Shown in pieces: positions 25,021-63,546 of a stretch of 64,000 nucleotides of DNA. The stretch is taken from assembly GCF_021347895.1 (NCBI RefSeq), contig NC_067122.1, positions 36,860,215-36,924,214 on the forward strand, read 5' to 3'. Position 1 is the stretch's first letter; each line of letters begins with the position of its first letter. Origin of the DNA: Acanthochromis polyacanthus (lineage: Eukaryota; Chordata; Actinopteri; Pomacentridae). Both the position numbers and the translations under genes were made by a program. The notes beneath the pieces were generated by a model. It searched no databases, was not told the origin of the DNA, and was given only the letters and a program-made list of their open reading frames with translations.

Positions 25021-28000
25021 ATGTCTGCTGATTTGTGAGTCTGAAATGAAGTTGTGGGTGGATTTTGGAAAAAGTCATATCACTGCAACATGTGGAGCAA
25101 ATAACACAGCAGCACACCACTCGATTCAACATTATTTATTGTCTCACTGTCTTTTTCCTCTTTACACGGAAACACAAGTTAGTGTGTGCTCGTCTCAAAG
25201 CAGGAGGGCTACAGTATACGATGCATCAAACAAAGGTCCAGTGCAAAAATAACACAAAAAGAACCATCTTTAGAAACGGTACAGGAGGGCAAATATATAT
25301 TCTCAGATAGACATCTATATAATATTTGGTCTTATATAATCTCTTCAGAATTTATACAGGAACACAACTTGTCTTTTGTGTCAAACAACACCAGAAACCT
25401 ACAGCAATCCTTCAGCTAACAGGCGGGTAACTAAAGTTTAAAGTTCGACTACAAGTGTTTTTTGGAAAAGATCACATTTCAAAAGAAGATAGCAGTTTAT
25501 TATAAATCACTATCAGCCTTTATATTCAAGCAGGAGGGTTATTTTTAATACTATTTGGTGTAAAGGTGAATATTTAACCTTAATAAAAAAGCTGTTCAGT
25601 ACAATCACTCTCACTTATATCATCGTTCTCTTTCTCTCCAACCCAACCATCATCATCATTTCTACACTACTTAAATAAATTAGGCCTTCAGTTATGGTCT
25701 AAAAGATCCAAACAAAACCTTCATATTCCTTCTATTAACTGACACTTGACTCAAACCAGCAGCTACCTACTTCTACTCCATCCTTCCTTCACTCGCAGAC
25801 TGAATTCTGGCTGAATGAAAAACCTATTTTTAATCTACATCACACCCTCCCATCGAAAAGTTTGCATCTAATTGAATATTTGAGGTTTTTCTGCATCGTG
25901 CGTCATCCTGCTTCAGCAAATAGATAAAAAAAGCAGAGTTGGGTTCATTTAAAGTTACTTTTAACAGCCACATTTATGTTTGTAGAAGAAACAGTGGATC
26001 AGAAATCAGTCGATGTTCTCCGGTGTGGAGCCAAATAAGTCGAATAACATAATTTCCTTCACAACACTCAAGCAACTCAGTGACCAACGGAAATAAAAGA
26101 GTGGAAATTAACGGGAACAAAGAGGCATAAAAAGGTGAGAAATGCTGCAGAGAAGTCGAGCAAAAGACGCAGAGGGAATGAATGTAAGAGGAGCCGTGCT
26201 GAGAGAAAGGGTTTGCGGGAGAGTTGGAGATGTGAGTCACAGCGGGCCTGAAACAGAATCTATCATGATGTTAACCAGTGGAAGGTGTAGGAGGAAGACA
26301 ACCGGTCTCTCCGTCTCATCGCTGATACAGTCAAACGCTCCGAGACAAAAGTCTGTTTCTAAAGAAGCACAGGAACGCTGATTAACCTTGATATGGAACA
26401 CATCATTAGGCGGGACACCGGTCAGGAGCTGATTCATGATGAAGCAGGACGGAGGACGATGCAGATAAAAACAAAAAGCTGCTGCCGAATCAAAGACAAA
26501 TGTGATGGCAGTTTTACATCAGTATAGTAAAATAAATGTAGAAAATAAACAGATTTCCTGAAACGTGATAGTAGAAGGGTGCAGGGACGCGTTTCTAAAC
26601 CGGATATGCTTCTATCAGACATTAAATAGGCCACATGAGTGTAATCTAACTGCACAGAAGGACTGGTGGGATTTAAACAGACACAACACAGCTTTAAATA
26701 GGATAAATCTGCAATACGAAGCAGGAAACTGATAAATGAACGGTTTCATTTGGTAAGGAATTAACTAATTCAACTGGGAATTTAACTAAACAACAGAGTG
26801 TGTTGGATAAATGAGTGCAGTAGATACAGGCTAATTGCTGGATGCTGTCTCTGTACATGATACCAGAAGCTTAAACCACTGTGCTGGTTCAGGATCAGCT
26901 CTGGTCTGGTCCCATCTGGACTCTGGAATGGTCGGGTTCTTGTTTGGGAACCCGACCAAACCTTCTGATCACCGTTCAGCAGACCAAAACTGACCACAAA
27001 CTAACACACTGGCTAAATAAGAGCGTCCAGTTCCGCATACGAGACAGAACATCAAAATGAGTTCACACTGAAACTGGTGTAAAAAATGTACTGAAGGTGC
27101 TATGTGTCAGCGTTTACCTTGTCCAAAATCTATGTCAGCGTACATGAGGTAAACTTGCGTCGTGTTTTAATGCTATGTGGAAAAGGGTGTCAAAATTAGT
27201 TCCCTAAGCTCGTAAATTCATGCGCTGCAGCCACGTTAAGCTATCTGGTCTGATGTATCAGGGATCCCACTGAAACAAATGAGACGTTTGGTACAAACTT
27301 AGCAATAAGACAGTCACAAAGTTCAATTTCCAGTTTAAAATATTCTCACAGAACCAGCTGTAAATATTTCTCTCAAGTCTATAACAAATACTCAAAGTAT
27401 CACTGAATATAAAACATTTGGCGCAAAATTGAAGAGTAAAAGCAAAGTAGAGGATAATGTGGAACAAAACAGAGTTAGAAGATTCAGCTAGAAAACAAAC
27501 AATGAATATAATGAATGGATAAATTCACATTTGAAGGTAAAAACCAATTCTTTTCTTCTGTTTTACCTTTAAACCTAGCACAAGCTAAAGCATACATGGA
27601 GCAACATGCTTCTAATAAAACTCAGCATCAGTCCTGACATGCTGGATGATCTCGTCATTTTAACAGGTTTGAATTCAGTCAGTTGTGATTCGTGAATTAT
27701 CTCACACTGGAAGCAAACACGTCAAAGCTCTCATCTTTGGTTTCCTGCTTTGAAGCTCACTGTGGAAATGACAGTAATGTATCATGAAAAAGAGAAAAGG
27801 TATTATACAACAGGGCGTTTTCTGCTTTTTCCAGCCCAGCTCATTGCATCCTCTCAGAGGCAGGCTCAAAAACAAAAACAAAGGAGATGAATCCATCAAG
27901 TCGACTCTTTACAGTACAGGTGTGCGTCCTGTATTTGGGTAATGTAACAAATACTGACAAACAGACAGCAGACTGACTACAGAATGGCTTCAAATGTCTC

Positions 28001-28469
28001 CTCTTTGAACCAGCTGTCATTTCAAAGTAGGATATTTAACAGAAAACATGAATAAGATGATCGCTGTGCAAAACACCCGACTTCTGAAAATCAACCAAAA
28101 AACAGAATTCACATTTGATCTTAACCGGAACATGATCCTTCATATTCCCTGTCAGTTTCTCCTATTCTAACACTCAGAGGTTATGGAAATGACAAGCATG
28201 AAGTCTGTTTTGGGATTGAATTCCACATTCATGAGCCTAGAATTCTGTACATATACATGGCTTTTCATTTAAGAAAAATATTTAGAAAACAGTGCATCTT
28301 GTAAGATTATTTACATCCTAAGCTGCTGTACAAAACGGACGGAAAACTAGAGAAAAGCGTGTTACTGTGGAGCTGTGCTTGTTTCATATCTCTGCTGTCC
28401 ACTGTTTATGCTGTACATCAAAACTGAGGCTTCTACAGCAAAGTAAAAGGCTGTCAAGGTCCTTTATTA

Positions 28470-28597
28470 CAGAGAAATAAGAGTAAAATGACCAGATGTG
28501 GTGGAATGACGACTCATACTGGGACTGGTAGGGGGTTGTGATGGAAACACGGACCCAACTTGTTTTTAATGCTAAATGTGATGCAGCACATACACTG

Positions 28598-28610
<13 letters not shown>
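28470..28610. repeat. Dispersed repeat, also at 33113-33250
   Basis: About 140 bp (ACAGAGAAATAAGAGTAAAA ... ATGTGATGCAGCACAT) recurs at 33,113-33,250 with around 10% differences in the same orientation. Both copies run into AT dinucleotides at the right end. The class is unknown. Confidence 0.75.

Positions 28611-28647
<37 letters not shown>
28599..28647. repeat. (AT)n microsatellite
   Basis: About 24 uninterrupted TA units at the end of the dispersed repeat. Confidence 0.95.
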
Positions 28648-28650
<3 letters not shown>

Positions 28651-29087
28651 CACTATAAGACGGCTTTGTTTACATTCTCTGGTTGTACACCACCTCAGAT
28701 TGTGCCACATTCGTTAACTTTTTGCCCTTCATTATGACTCCCAAGTCTAAATCAGACTCTTCTGATGCTTCAAAGAAAAGGAAGCCATCTCTATGGAAGT
28801 GAAATTAGACAAAATGAAACATTTGGAACAGGGTGAATCACCGATGAACATCAGCATTATTAGATCAAGTTTTAAAAACATTGGAACATGTTCTGTTATC
28901 GTCTTGTAAAATGACTCATACATGCATGAAAGCCATCAGTGTTCATGACTGTTTCAAAGAACTGATCATAACGTGATGCATGTAACGACTTTGTTTACAT
29001 TTTCACTGAAGTTCCGACTTACGGCGAAAATCGACTTAAGTCGATCTGTAGGAACGGAACTCCGACTTAAGCTGAGGACCTCCTCCC

Positions 29088-29155
29088 CAAAGGGTTCACT
29101 TACTTTTTCTTGCAACTGTATACACACACACACACACATATATATGTGTGTGTGT
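29088..29155. repeat. Tc1 tip relic plus self-complementary AC/GT tract
   Basis: GGGTTCACTTACTTTTTCTT and GCAACTGTATA resemble a Tc1 tip. They are followed by (AC)n-TATATAT-(GT)n at 29,121-29,155, which can fold on itself. Confidence 0.55.
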
Positions 29156-30244
29156 AAAATTTCACAATTAGCAAATAAGAGAGACTGACTTACTGCTTGC
29201 AATTACAAATAAAGCCTAAAATTGTGCTGATCTTTTTAAGTTATAATACTGACTTGAAGTTTTAACCAGCAAAAAAAAAGGAAATACTTCTTACGTATTA
29301 CTTCATGGAAATTAACAACATAATTCGTAGCTGTAATATTATCATTTGTTTGGTTTATTAACTCCTGATTATAGCAGTAATGCTAAAACTAAACTCAACT
29401 AAAGGCTTTCAGGAATACTGAACAGTTCTGAGGTATCACAGACTGTTCTCGGATACGGAAACTGATTAAAGGGACATAAATTGGGATAAAATGTGGAATG
29501 ACATGAAGTAGCTGTTCTACTTGGAGTCTTTGACACATGATGCTGACAGAGTGAATGAAGGACGTTTAAACACCAACATGACTCCTCTGATCCGTGCAGA
29601 AGAATAAAATCCAGGTAGAATGACTTCAAAAGGAAGCAGATGATCCAGTAAACATCACAGCTGGGAACTGTTAAAGCAAATGTGACTGACGACATGATGG
29701 ACGCCTTAACTGATACAACCAAAGCGGTTAACTGATCCAGGAGGGATGAGTCGAACACGGAACACAGTCATCCAAATCCAGTTTTTCTTCAGGTAGATCT
29801 GGATATAATGCCACAGAAAACACTGGTGCTGAAGCCATGAGAAACACTCAGTTGTTTCATTTGTGAAAATGCTCAGTGAGCCTTTCACATTACAGACGTT
29901 GGCACTGCTCTGTGGACGGATGAGGTGGCAGCAATCTGAAGCTCTTTTACGCTGAATATTAGGTCCAGATGTGCGTGCTGCTGCAGCTGAAGGAGCCGTG
30001 ATCAGGTGTCAGTAGTCAAGGATGGAGTGACGGATTCAAGCTTTTCTCCTCAACCATGTATACATCTACACATTTACATGAAAACTAGATTAAACTGAGG
30101 AGTGGATGGAGGAGTAGATCCTAGTATGGTGCCCGTTACTCATGAAGATCACCATCAGTCAGCAAGAAATCCTGAAAGGCGTCACCAGGCAGATTAACGA
30201 TGGCAGACCTCACCAGTCCATGCCAGAGTTAACAGCTCCAGTTG

Positions 30245-54723
<24,479 letters not shown>

Positions 54724-56254
54724 CTGAAACACACAAACACATTCATATTAGCAGCAGTTACGCAGACTGAGAATAACAGCTGCGTGGTGTTAAGCAAGCA
54801 CACCTCCCAGACTGATATTAGCATTGAGAGCTATAATCACCCTGGAATAATGAGCCATTTTCAATTGCTGGCAGCCTCTGCTTGCATCTGCAAAGGGCCA
54901 CTAGTTTTTGATTGCTTTATAGTCATAAACTGTGATTGTTGAGGCAAATTGGGGCTCATGCTCTCAGGAGAACAGCAAACCACTGGACAAGACCCTGTCA
55001 TATTCCCTTCTCTGCACAGTTTGTTCAAGATGTTTTAGATGCTCTTAGGAAATAAGACAAATTATCTGAAAATGTTTTCTAAAAAGTCAACACAGTCCAA
55101 TATTCAATCTCCTTTTAGCATCTATCTGGTTCTTTAGCAACTGAATCCTCCACTATCTTCATTAGAAACTTGCAAACTGTCACTTGTGTACAGTGTACTT
55201 GTGTGCTGCAGCTGAAAACAATATTAATGAGAGTAACTGAATCTAAATAGTGAAGATGCAGACTGTACAGTCAAAAACAATTTGCTTACAAAAAATGTTA
55301 TAAACTCCACTGAGCTGAGAGTAACTGCAGAGTTGGGTGAAAATTGTTTGTAAAGTTGTTCCTTAAATCAACCTCTTTCCAAACAGCTTTTTATCTATGA
55401 TTGTAGAAATATTGATTAGCTTTAATGTGCTGTCAAATAGTCAGATTCATGGATTGGGGTCACATGTCAAACTTGAGAGTTACCTATTCGATGGTAACAG
55501 AATCCGGTGCTCTATTGCTACTAGTAAACTGGTTTGAAGACAGCACTCTAGTACAAAAATTGAGCATCTTATGATACAAAACAGTAAAGAGCCACTGTTT
55601 CCTACCACATACAACGAGTTTCTGACAATAGTGGGAGACGCAGAGAATATCGCCTCAAAGAAGAAAAATCTTTGCTACAAGAATCAAAGGGGTTGATGGC
55701 AAATAAAGTCTTCATCCCTGAGAAACACCAGGACAGTCGGTGCTGCTACTGAAAGGCAGAAGCGAGCGATCCCTTGTTCCCAACCGACTGCACGATCACA
55801 GTCTCTTTTAACCGAGGCATCACTATCAATTCATAAATTCAATAATCACTGCCACACACACTCTTTGCAATCACAACGTAGTTCAAAGAGGTAAGCGCCT
55901 TTTTCTCAGCTACAGAATGAGCAGATAAAGGCGTTTTGCCACAGCGGATCTGTACGAGACTCTGATCTGTTGCTCCAAACAAAGAAGAGCGAGGCCGGCA
56001 GCCAAACTGAGTGGGAGGCATCAAAAGTTGTTTCCTTCCAACTACACACAGAGGGCAACTTTGAAATACTAAACATGCTCTCCCCCATTTTCCTCTCTCC
56101 TCTCTATATAACCCAAGTAGCTACAAGAGCAGCTTCCTTAGTGCTAACTGCAGAGGACAAGAAGGCAGAGCTTTGAAAAAGATCTAACTGGCTTTTTCTT
56201 TCTTTATAGACACACAGGTAGAGAGGGTAGGCACTGAATACATCAGTTTGTGTG
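54724..56254. other. No exon recognised; probable intron
   Basis: Right of the last exon visible. No kinase-domain motif (HRDLK, DFG, APE) was found on the minus strand. Confidence 0.35.
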
Positions 56255-56264
56255 GCTGTGCTTT

Positions 56265-56630
56265 AGCCTAGCCGCGCTAGACAACTCACGGCAACAAATT
56301 TAATTCTCTGCCAGGGTCGACAAAAAAAACGACAACAGTCGTTGAGCTCCATTAGCACCGACTCTGAATAATCTTTCTGTTAACATTTCTGTAATATACT
56401 TGAGCTTCACCGATTGACTGTATAAATAAAGCTTCACCGAACTACAGCATCCTCTGATTTCCAGCTCTCCAGGAACTACGTCAGGCTATTCGTTGCGCTG
56501 ATTGGTTGTATACCTACCCAATTGCTGCAGAGTGATTTGAAAGACAACCTTTTTAGCCCGCCTCCCTCCCAGTCGAGAGTTCCTAAGATCCCTTGCATCT
56601 TCAAACCTGGGCCTAGCGCGGCTAGGCTAA
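56265..56630. mobile_element. MULE-like MITE, second copy
   Basis: AGCCTAGCCGCGCTAG at the left and CTAGCGCGGCTAGGCT at the right are inverted ends. GCTGTGCTTT lies directly before (56,255-56,264) and after (56,631-56,640), a 9-10-bp target duplication. The body is closely similar to 18,264-18,629. Duplications of 9-10 bp are typical of Mutator-like elements. Confidence 0.8.
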
Positions 56631-56824
56631 GCTGTGCTTTGTACACCAGTAAGTTCATTATTGCATGTGGAGGTAGTGTGATGACATACAGGGCTGGTCA
56701 TCATTTGTATTTCAGTCATTCTCAATTCTAGTTTTTTTAATGGCAGGTGGTTGGAGTTACTAAGAACAGTAAATCGTGCTTTTATGAGTAAAAACAATCT
56801 AATATAAAAACACACTGCACTGTA

Positions 56825-57069
56825 CAGTCCCTGACAAAAGTCTTGTCACATAAGGGATATAGTAACCTTAAATGGCATATAACTTTATTTCTAATCAATC
56901 AGTTCTCCACAAAAATGTTTCATTTTAATGTCAAGGGCTTTCAAATTAATAACTGGGTGCAAATTGAACCCGTCATAAAGTGTCCTGACGTTACACGTCT
57001 TGGTAAAGTCCATGACATCTGTTTTTGCAAGGACAAAAGTCTTGTCATGTCTTTAAATGATTCAACCAG
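56825..57069 (+). mobile_element. Tc1-type element, left part (split by an L1)
   Basis: Starts after TA with CAGTCCCTGACAAAAGTCTT. GGACAAAAGTCTTGTCATGT recurs at 57,031-57,050, the internal direct repeat of an IR/DR-type inverted repeat. It continues after the L1 at 62,556. Confidence 0.8.
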
Positions 57070-57346
57070 GGACTTGACCGGGAACATCACCGTGATGGCT
57101 GTGCTGTGAGGGAGCTCCCGATTGAACCAAAGCAATTCATATGCCACCCCTCTATAACGAAGAAAATTGAAGATTCCTATCGAAGACAACATAGAGGGGG
57201 AGAGAAATACACCAAAATATAGTGTCCAGAAGAGCATTTGAGTGAAATACTCCGAAATTGAGTAGTGCTACATTAGCTGCTAAGGCTATTTCCACGAGCG
57301 CAAAGCTAACTGGCTAACTAACCAACCAGCCAAGCTAACCTGTAGC

Positions 57347-58227
57347 ATGGCCGAAAGCGAGCAACTCTTAAAAGAGCTGAGAGACTTTCGCCAAGAAAAC
57401 AATGAAAAGCTTAGCAGCATCAAAGAAGACATTGCGAAAGTGAACAACAGGATAGAAGAAGCAGAGGAGAGGATTGAAAAGACGGAGGAGAGGATGCTAA
57501 ATGTGGAAGAGGTCGTAACTGAGCTCGTGCGGTCCCACATGAAGCTAGTGGACAAGGTAACTGAATTTGAGAGCCAGTCTAGGAGGCAGAACATCAGGAT
57601 TTACGGTGTTCCCGAAGAATCGGAACGAGAAGCCTCAACTATCATTGGTTTCGTTGAAAAACTTTTACGTGATGGTTTACAAATAGACCAAACAGAGGAT
57701 ATTGGTATCGAACGGGCACACCGATCCCTGGGCCCCCCACCCCCTAGTGGGGCCTCTCCCCGTTCCATCCTGGTGAGGTTTTTGAGCCTCAAAACAAAAG
57801 AAAGGATTCTCCGTAAGGCTTGGCAACAAAGAGGCATTACCTGGAATGAAAAACGCATAACACTTGACAACGATTACCCTCCTCTTATCCTGAAAAAAAG
57901 ACGAGAATACTCAGACATTCGTAAGACTTTAAAAGATAACCAGATCCAGTTCCAAACGCTCTTTCCCGCAAGGCTCAGGGTGAAATACGCTGATGGGGAA
58001 AAGACCTACCACACCGCCAGAGAAGCAAGTGAGACATGTCCCGAAAAGGCTTTCCTGTCGCCGTTATCATGCCACCGGAGAATACCGTGGAGCAGTTGAA
58101 GGAGCTGACCTGGAGCAGAGTAGCCAGAGGAAACGGGCGCACAACAGTAACTTCAAGGCAGACCCAGAGCTACAAAGAGAAGCTGAGAGCCTTCAGGAGA
58201 CACACTGCAGGGGCTTCTGGAGACTGA
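57347..58227 (+). pseudogene. L1 ORF1p (RNA-binding chaperone), one frameshift near the C-terminus
   Basis: ORF1p trimerises and coats L1 RNA. It starts MAESEQLLKELRDFRQENNE. Residues 20-75 are a Glu/Lys-rich coiled coil. The RRM-like part contains RRQNIRIYGVPE, and the C-terminal domain has AWQQRGITWNEKRITLDNDY and FQTLFPARLRVKY. At about 58,030 the frame is lost: the natural C-terminus (MSRKGFPVAVIMPPENTVEQ ... LTWSRVARG) continues in another frame to 58,227, while the first frame runs to a stop at 58,099. It needs a single-base correction, so this copy is defective. Confidence 0.9.
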
Positions 58228-58577
58228 GGTTTTCTTTACAATATTTTCAAATAACACTCATGACTCTCTATTTGTAAAATAATTAAAGTTTAAGGATAAT
58301 GTTATTTTTGGTGTAAAACACAATGTAAAGTATGGTTCGATGGGGGTGTAATCTCTTGCTGCATAGTTCTCAGCTAATAAGGGCCCCCATCATCTGATGT
58401 GGACTTTGCCTTTAGAGGCCCAAGAGGGTTTGCCTCAAAAACCCCTACCTTGGAAGTCAACTCTTCATAATTTTAGTTCTTTTGTTTTTATCTTGTAAGT
58501 TCATCTTTTGTTCTGGGTTTATTGTTCATGTTGAGGAGCAGGGAACACTTGTGCATTATTGTTTGTAACTATAAGAC

Positions 58578-61500
58578 ATGTGTTGCAGAAATATAAAGCT
58601 TATTACAGTAAATATTAATGGCTTGCACAATCCAGTAAAGAGGTGGAAAGCTCTGTCTAATCTTAAGAAAGATAAAGCAGATATAGCTTTTATGCAAGAG
58701 ACCCACCTCACGGACGATGAACACTTAAAGTTGAAAAGAATGGGTTTCAAACATGTGTTTTGCTCTTCACATAGCTCGGGACGGCGGCGAGGCGTGGCGA
58801 CCCTAATATCTGGGGTACTGAACTATGAGCACTTATTTGACTACAAAGACAAGGAGGGCAGATATGTTATGATAACTGGAAAAATTGAAGGTAATCTTAC
58901 TACTTTACTTAATGTCTATATCCCTCCCGGGAGCGATTGGTCTCTTTACAGACATATTTTAGAGCTGATATCAACAAAAAGTCAAGGAACATTATTATGC
59001 GGTGGAGATTTTAACATTGTTTTAAATAATACACTTGACTCAACAAATAGTAAAGGGGATCGTAAGGGGATCCGAAAAAAGATGCTACATCTTATGGAAG
59101 AGTTAGGTATTATAGATGTGTGGAGAGAAAATAACCCCACAAAAAGAGAATATACCCACTATTCCCATCCACACAATGTTTACTCCAGATTAGACTATAT
59201 TTTTATGTTCAAAAATGATCTAACGTTGGTAAAGAGTTGTGATATTCGACCCTGTGCTATTTCGGACCATAATCCGGTCATTGTCAATGTTAACCTTACT
59301 AGTAATAAAAGATCTACACTTTGGAGGATGAATAATACCATTTTAAATCACCCAAAAATTAAAGAGCAACTAAAAGATAACATTAAAGAATTTCTTATAT
59401 TTAACGATAATAATGAAGTTTCTCCGGGGACCTTATGGGACACACTTAAAGCAGTTATGAGAGGTAAGATTATCAGCATATCCGCCTATCAGAAAAAAGA
59501 AAATCAACACAAGCTTGAAAGTTTAGAAGAAAAATTGCTAGAACTTCAAAAAGAGCACTCTAAGACCCTAAAAAAGGAATTAAAGTCCGACATACAAAAA
59601 TTAAAAAAGGAAATAGACGATATTAATACATTGGCAATACAGAAAAAACTTATATTAACAAAACAGCGATACTACGAAGCTGATGGGAGATCTTTGAAGC
59701 TACTTTCATATAAACTGAGGAAACAGCAAGCGAACGAACAATATATAAAATAAAAAATCCCTTAAATAATAAAATTGAAATTGAACATGAGAAAATAAAA
59801 CAATGTTTTGAAAACTACTATACAAGCTTGTACTCTCAAACTCAGATGAATAATCACGAACAAATAGATTATTTTTTGGCACAGTTAGATTTACCAAAAT
59901 TAAAGAATGAACAAAATGATAAGCTTTGTGCTACAATAACTGAAGAGGAAATTCTAGCAGCCATTAAGAGGTTAAAAACTGGCAAGATGGCGGGGGCTGA
60001 TGGTTTTGGCCCTGAGTGGTACAGGGCTATGGGGACCACCCTGATTCCAACATTGCTCAAAACATTTAACTGGGTGAAGGAAAAGAAAATAACACCAAAT
60101 TCATGGAATGAAGCAATAATATCCATAATTCCAAAAGAAGGGAAAGATAGATTAGAATGCAGTAATTACCGTCCAATAAGTGTTTTGAATATTGATTACA
60201 AATTATTTACATCTATTTTATCAAAACGATTAGAAACAATACTACCATCACTAATACACAATGATCAAACGGGTTTTATAAAACACAGACAAACGCAGGA
60301 TAATATTAGGAGAGTCTTGAGAATAATACAACATGCCGTTCAACAGAAACAAGAAACCCTAATTATTAGTGTTGATGCGGAAAAGGCTTTTGACTCCGTG
60401 AGGTGGACCTTTTTGTACAAGGTACTTGACAAATTCAATTTTCATAAATCAGTAATTGAGATAATTTCTGGATTATACAACAAGCCATCTGCCAGAATAA
60501 AAATTAATGGAGACCTCACGGAGTCAATAACTTTACAGAGGGGAAACAGACAGGGATGCAATCTTTCCGCTCTTCTTTTTACTTTGTATATTGAACCGTT
60601 AGGCCAGTGGATAAGGCAAAGAAAAGATATCAAAGGTGTAACAGTTACTAATGAAGAGCAAAAACTTGCCTTGTTTGCCGATGATTTACTCTTGACCATA
60701 ACCCAACCTACACAGACCCTACCCATAATAATAAAAACACTTGAAGAATACGGTACCTTTTCAGGCTATAAAATAAATGTAAATAAGACACAGGTACTAA
60801 CTTTCAACTACAACCCACCCCAAAATATTAAAGATGAATACAAATGGAGCTGGGATGCAGAGGCGGTAAAGTATTTAGGTATCATACTACATAGAGACCT
60901 AACAAAAATGTATGAGGTTAATTATATACCTTTAAACAACAAGTTACAATTAGACTTGAAAAGATGGAACAATGTGCCGTTTCTGGATCTTAACTCTAGA
61001 ATTGACTCAATAAGGATGACTCTTCTCCCTCAACTGCTGTATTTATTTCAAAGTCTGCCATTTTCAATACCGCAAAAACAATTTGTAGAGTGGGATAGAA
61101 TGATATCAAGATACATTTGGAGAGGCCCCAGAATACAATATAAAACATTACAACTAAAAAAAGACAGTGGGGGTAGAAACCTTCCATGTTTACGTGAATA
61201 TTTCTATGCTGCCCAGCTGAGGCCACTTGTTTGCGCGTGCTCACCGACTTACACGGCAGGATGGAAAAGCTTAGAAGGGCAAACAATTAAGAATATTCCA
61301 TTGAAAGCTTTATTATTCGACATTAAATTGCAGCAGAAAACTAACTTTCAAGATGACACAATATCCAACACGATGCTCATGTCATGGAACGAAGTTATTA
61401 AATTATGTAAGTTGGAGGGAGATACAAAAATATACAGATGGTGTGCTTATGACTCCGAGTTTACCCCCAATAAATATGACAATAGATTTAATTTTGGATT

Positions 61501-62342
61501 TCAAAAGGATTAACAGACTACAACTCCTTTGTTCATAAAGGGGCACTACAATCATTTGAATGTTTAAAACAAAAGCATGGACTGGACTCTGAAGATTTCT
61601 TCAGATATTTACAGATAAGACACTATTTTAACCAAACATAAAAAATCAACAGGTTGAAGATTTTTACAAACATTTATGTCAATAACAAAACCAATTTCCC
61701 CTACCAAAATCATATCTAAATTATATGACAGCATCCTGGTGGGTAAAGGAGGGAACACATATTACGTAAAGAAGAAATGGGAAACAGAAGGAAGAATTAA
61801 TATTACGGGAAGAGGAATGGACTTACATATGTCAGACTCAGTGGACTCACGACTGGGTCGAAATATTTGGCGTGACTTCGAATGGGAAAAACACAATGAG
61901 ATTTTTGTTACAACCAGCCCAGAAAAGGTACCAGGGAATAGGAGATACCTGCTGGGAGATGCAACAAGAATACAGCCAACCACTTCATATATTTGGGAAT
62001 GTTGCGGTTATACAAGAATACTGGTTGGACATTCATCAGCACTTGCAAAATATATTTAATATTGTTTTTCTCCCATCTTTTACTACAATGTACCTGGGTA
62101 AAGTAGACCTTCAAACAATTGGCAAAAAAGACAGAAACTCATCAATATTCTGTTGACGGCGAGTAAAAAAATATTACAAGAAAAGTGGCTCAAAACCTGA
62201 AAGACCAACAATAGAGAGTTGGATTGATGTCGTGAAGACATTTTTATTATGGAGAAGATTTCATCTACCCTCAAATTACAACTGGACAAATTTACTCAAT
62301 GTGGTCCAAATGGACAGAATATGTAAAGCCTGTAAGATCTGA
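58578..62342 (+). pseudogene. L1 ORF2 (endonuclease + reverse transcriptase), few frameshifts
   Basis: ORF2p nicks target DNA and primes reverse transcription there. Endonuclease motifs are all kept in 58,578-59,753: VNINGLHNP, FMQETHL, CGGDFNIVLN, YSRLDYIFM and ISDHNPV. A one-base shift near 59,725 breaks the frame. The reverse transcriptase continues from about 59,740 to 61,513 with GADGFGPEWYRAM, SNYRPISVLNIDYKLF, DAEKAFDSVRW and an intact FADD box (LALFADDLLLT, about 60,670). After the stop at 61,513 the C-terminal part goes on in other frames (61,676-62,059, then to about 62,342, ending CKACKI). It is close to intact but cannot yield one protein. Confidence 0.92.
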
Positions 62343-62555
62343 TTTTGCTTAACGTAAACACATATACCACTGTTTGTCATGATATGTCAATGAATGGGTT
62401 CCCTTGCTCCTCATTTGGTAGTTATATATTATGTTCTTCTATATAAAATGGAAAAGCAAAACTGCTGGAAACATATCCATTGTATCTTTGAATGTAAACT
62501 ATAAATGTGCTTTTCAATAAACTATAAATTTGAAAAAAAAAAATGATTCAACCAG

Positions 62556-63546
62556 TCACAGATTAGAAGTTCACCTGTGACAAATACTGTAACTGACACA
62601 TTCCCAGGTGTGTATAAAAAGAAACACAAGACCTTCATGTGAAGCCCAACCTGACCCCGACAGCATGCCAAAGATCCAACCACAGATCAAAGTGCTGATT
62701 CAGCAAGACCTGAAGACCAAGTCTGCTGCTGAGGTGCAGACAGCTTTAATGTATCCAAATGTCAGAGAGTAGAGAGTATAGTAGAGAGGATATCTGAAGA
62801 ACTGGTGACGTTTATGACAAGCCCAGGTCAGGCAGACACCTGTTAGAGGAAGAGCATTTGTTGCTTCGACAGTCCAGGGCCAGCCCTTTTTCAAACTGCA
62901 ACAGAGTTACACGTGAACTGGTCGCCAGAAATCCCTGTAATCTACAAGAACAGTTTGCCAAAATTCTCTCACGTGGTGTTCTCCATGGTCAAATTAGTGC
63001 ATAGAAACCAGCCTAAACATAAGACAACAAAAAAATCAATGTTGCATTTGTCAAGGTCCACAGCTTGCAGGAAGGATGGACAATGAAAAGTGGCAGAAGG
63101 TTGATTTTTCTGATGAATAATCCATTGAACTGCATCCCAATCAACGCAAATCCCTGCAGAAGCTGACCCAAGATTCACCAAGAAAACAGTCAAGTCTGGT
63201 GAAAGACAAATCATGGTTAGGGGTACATCCGTAAGGGGTGTACGAGACCTCTGCAGAGTGGATGAAACTCAACAGCCTGAAGTATCAAGAAATTCTGCTG
63301 CCCATACATCCCAACTATAAGAGGGGAAATTTTGCAGCAGAATGGGCGTTCCTTCTCATACTTCAGCCTCCACATCAAAGTTCCTGAAAGCAAAGAAGGT
63401 CCAGGAGCTCCAGGATTGGCCAGCTCAGTCACCAGACATGAAACACTATTGAGCATGTCTGGGGTAAAATGGAAGAAAGGCTTGGAAGATGAAACTGAAG
63501 AATCTTGATGCACTCTGGGAGCCCTGAAAGACTGGTTTTTGCCATT
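62556..63546 (+). pseudogene. Tc1-type element, right part with decayed transposase
   Basis: Continuation of the element starting at 56,825. A start-like ATG lies near 62,664 (MPKIQPQIKVLIQQDLKTKS, a first helix-turn-helix). Later blocks correspond to the DDE domain and C-terminus (for example the region around 63,425-63,480, equivalent to SPDMKHYEHVWGKMEE with lesions). There are many frameshifts. The right terminal repeat is missing: the sequence is interrupted at TTAA (63,547). Confidence 0.7.

Larger units (their letters stand above)
25021..30244 (-). other. Probable 3' UTR and downstream flank of the MAP4K-family gene
   Basis: Follows the stop codon at 30,245 on the minus strand. It is mostly unique-looking, with few transposons and no supported coding exon on either strand. 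Minus-strand AATAAA signals are seen at 29,354-29,359, 28,461-28,466 and around 25,133. Which is used cannot be told by eye. It includes the (AT)n and AC/GT tracts listed separately. Confidence 0.3.
57070..62540 (+). mobile_element. L1-type LINE, nearly full length, with target duplication
   Basis: Flanked by AAATGATTCAACCAG at 57,055-57,069 and 62,541-62,555 (15 bp; the leading A residues merge with the tail). It has a 5' region of about 280 bp, ORF1, a spacer, ORF2 and a short A-tail at 62,533-62,540. It inserted into a Tc1 element. A handful of frameshifts make it inactive but young compared with the L1 at 10.8 kb. Confidence 0.95.

Noticed and set aside
26142..26381. 79-codon plus-strand frame in the 3' flank
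   Set aside because: No domain, no splice context and no support beyond length.
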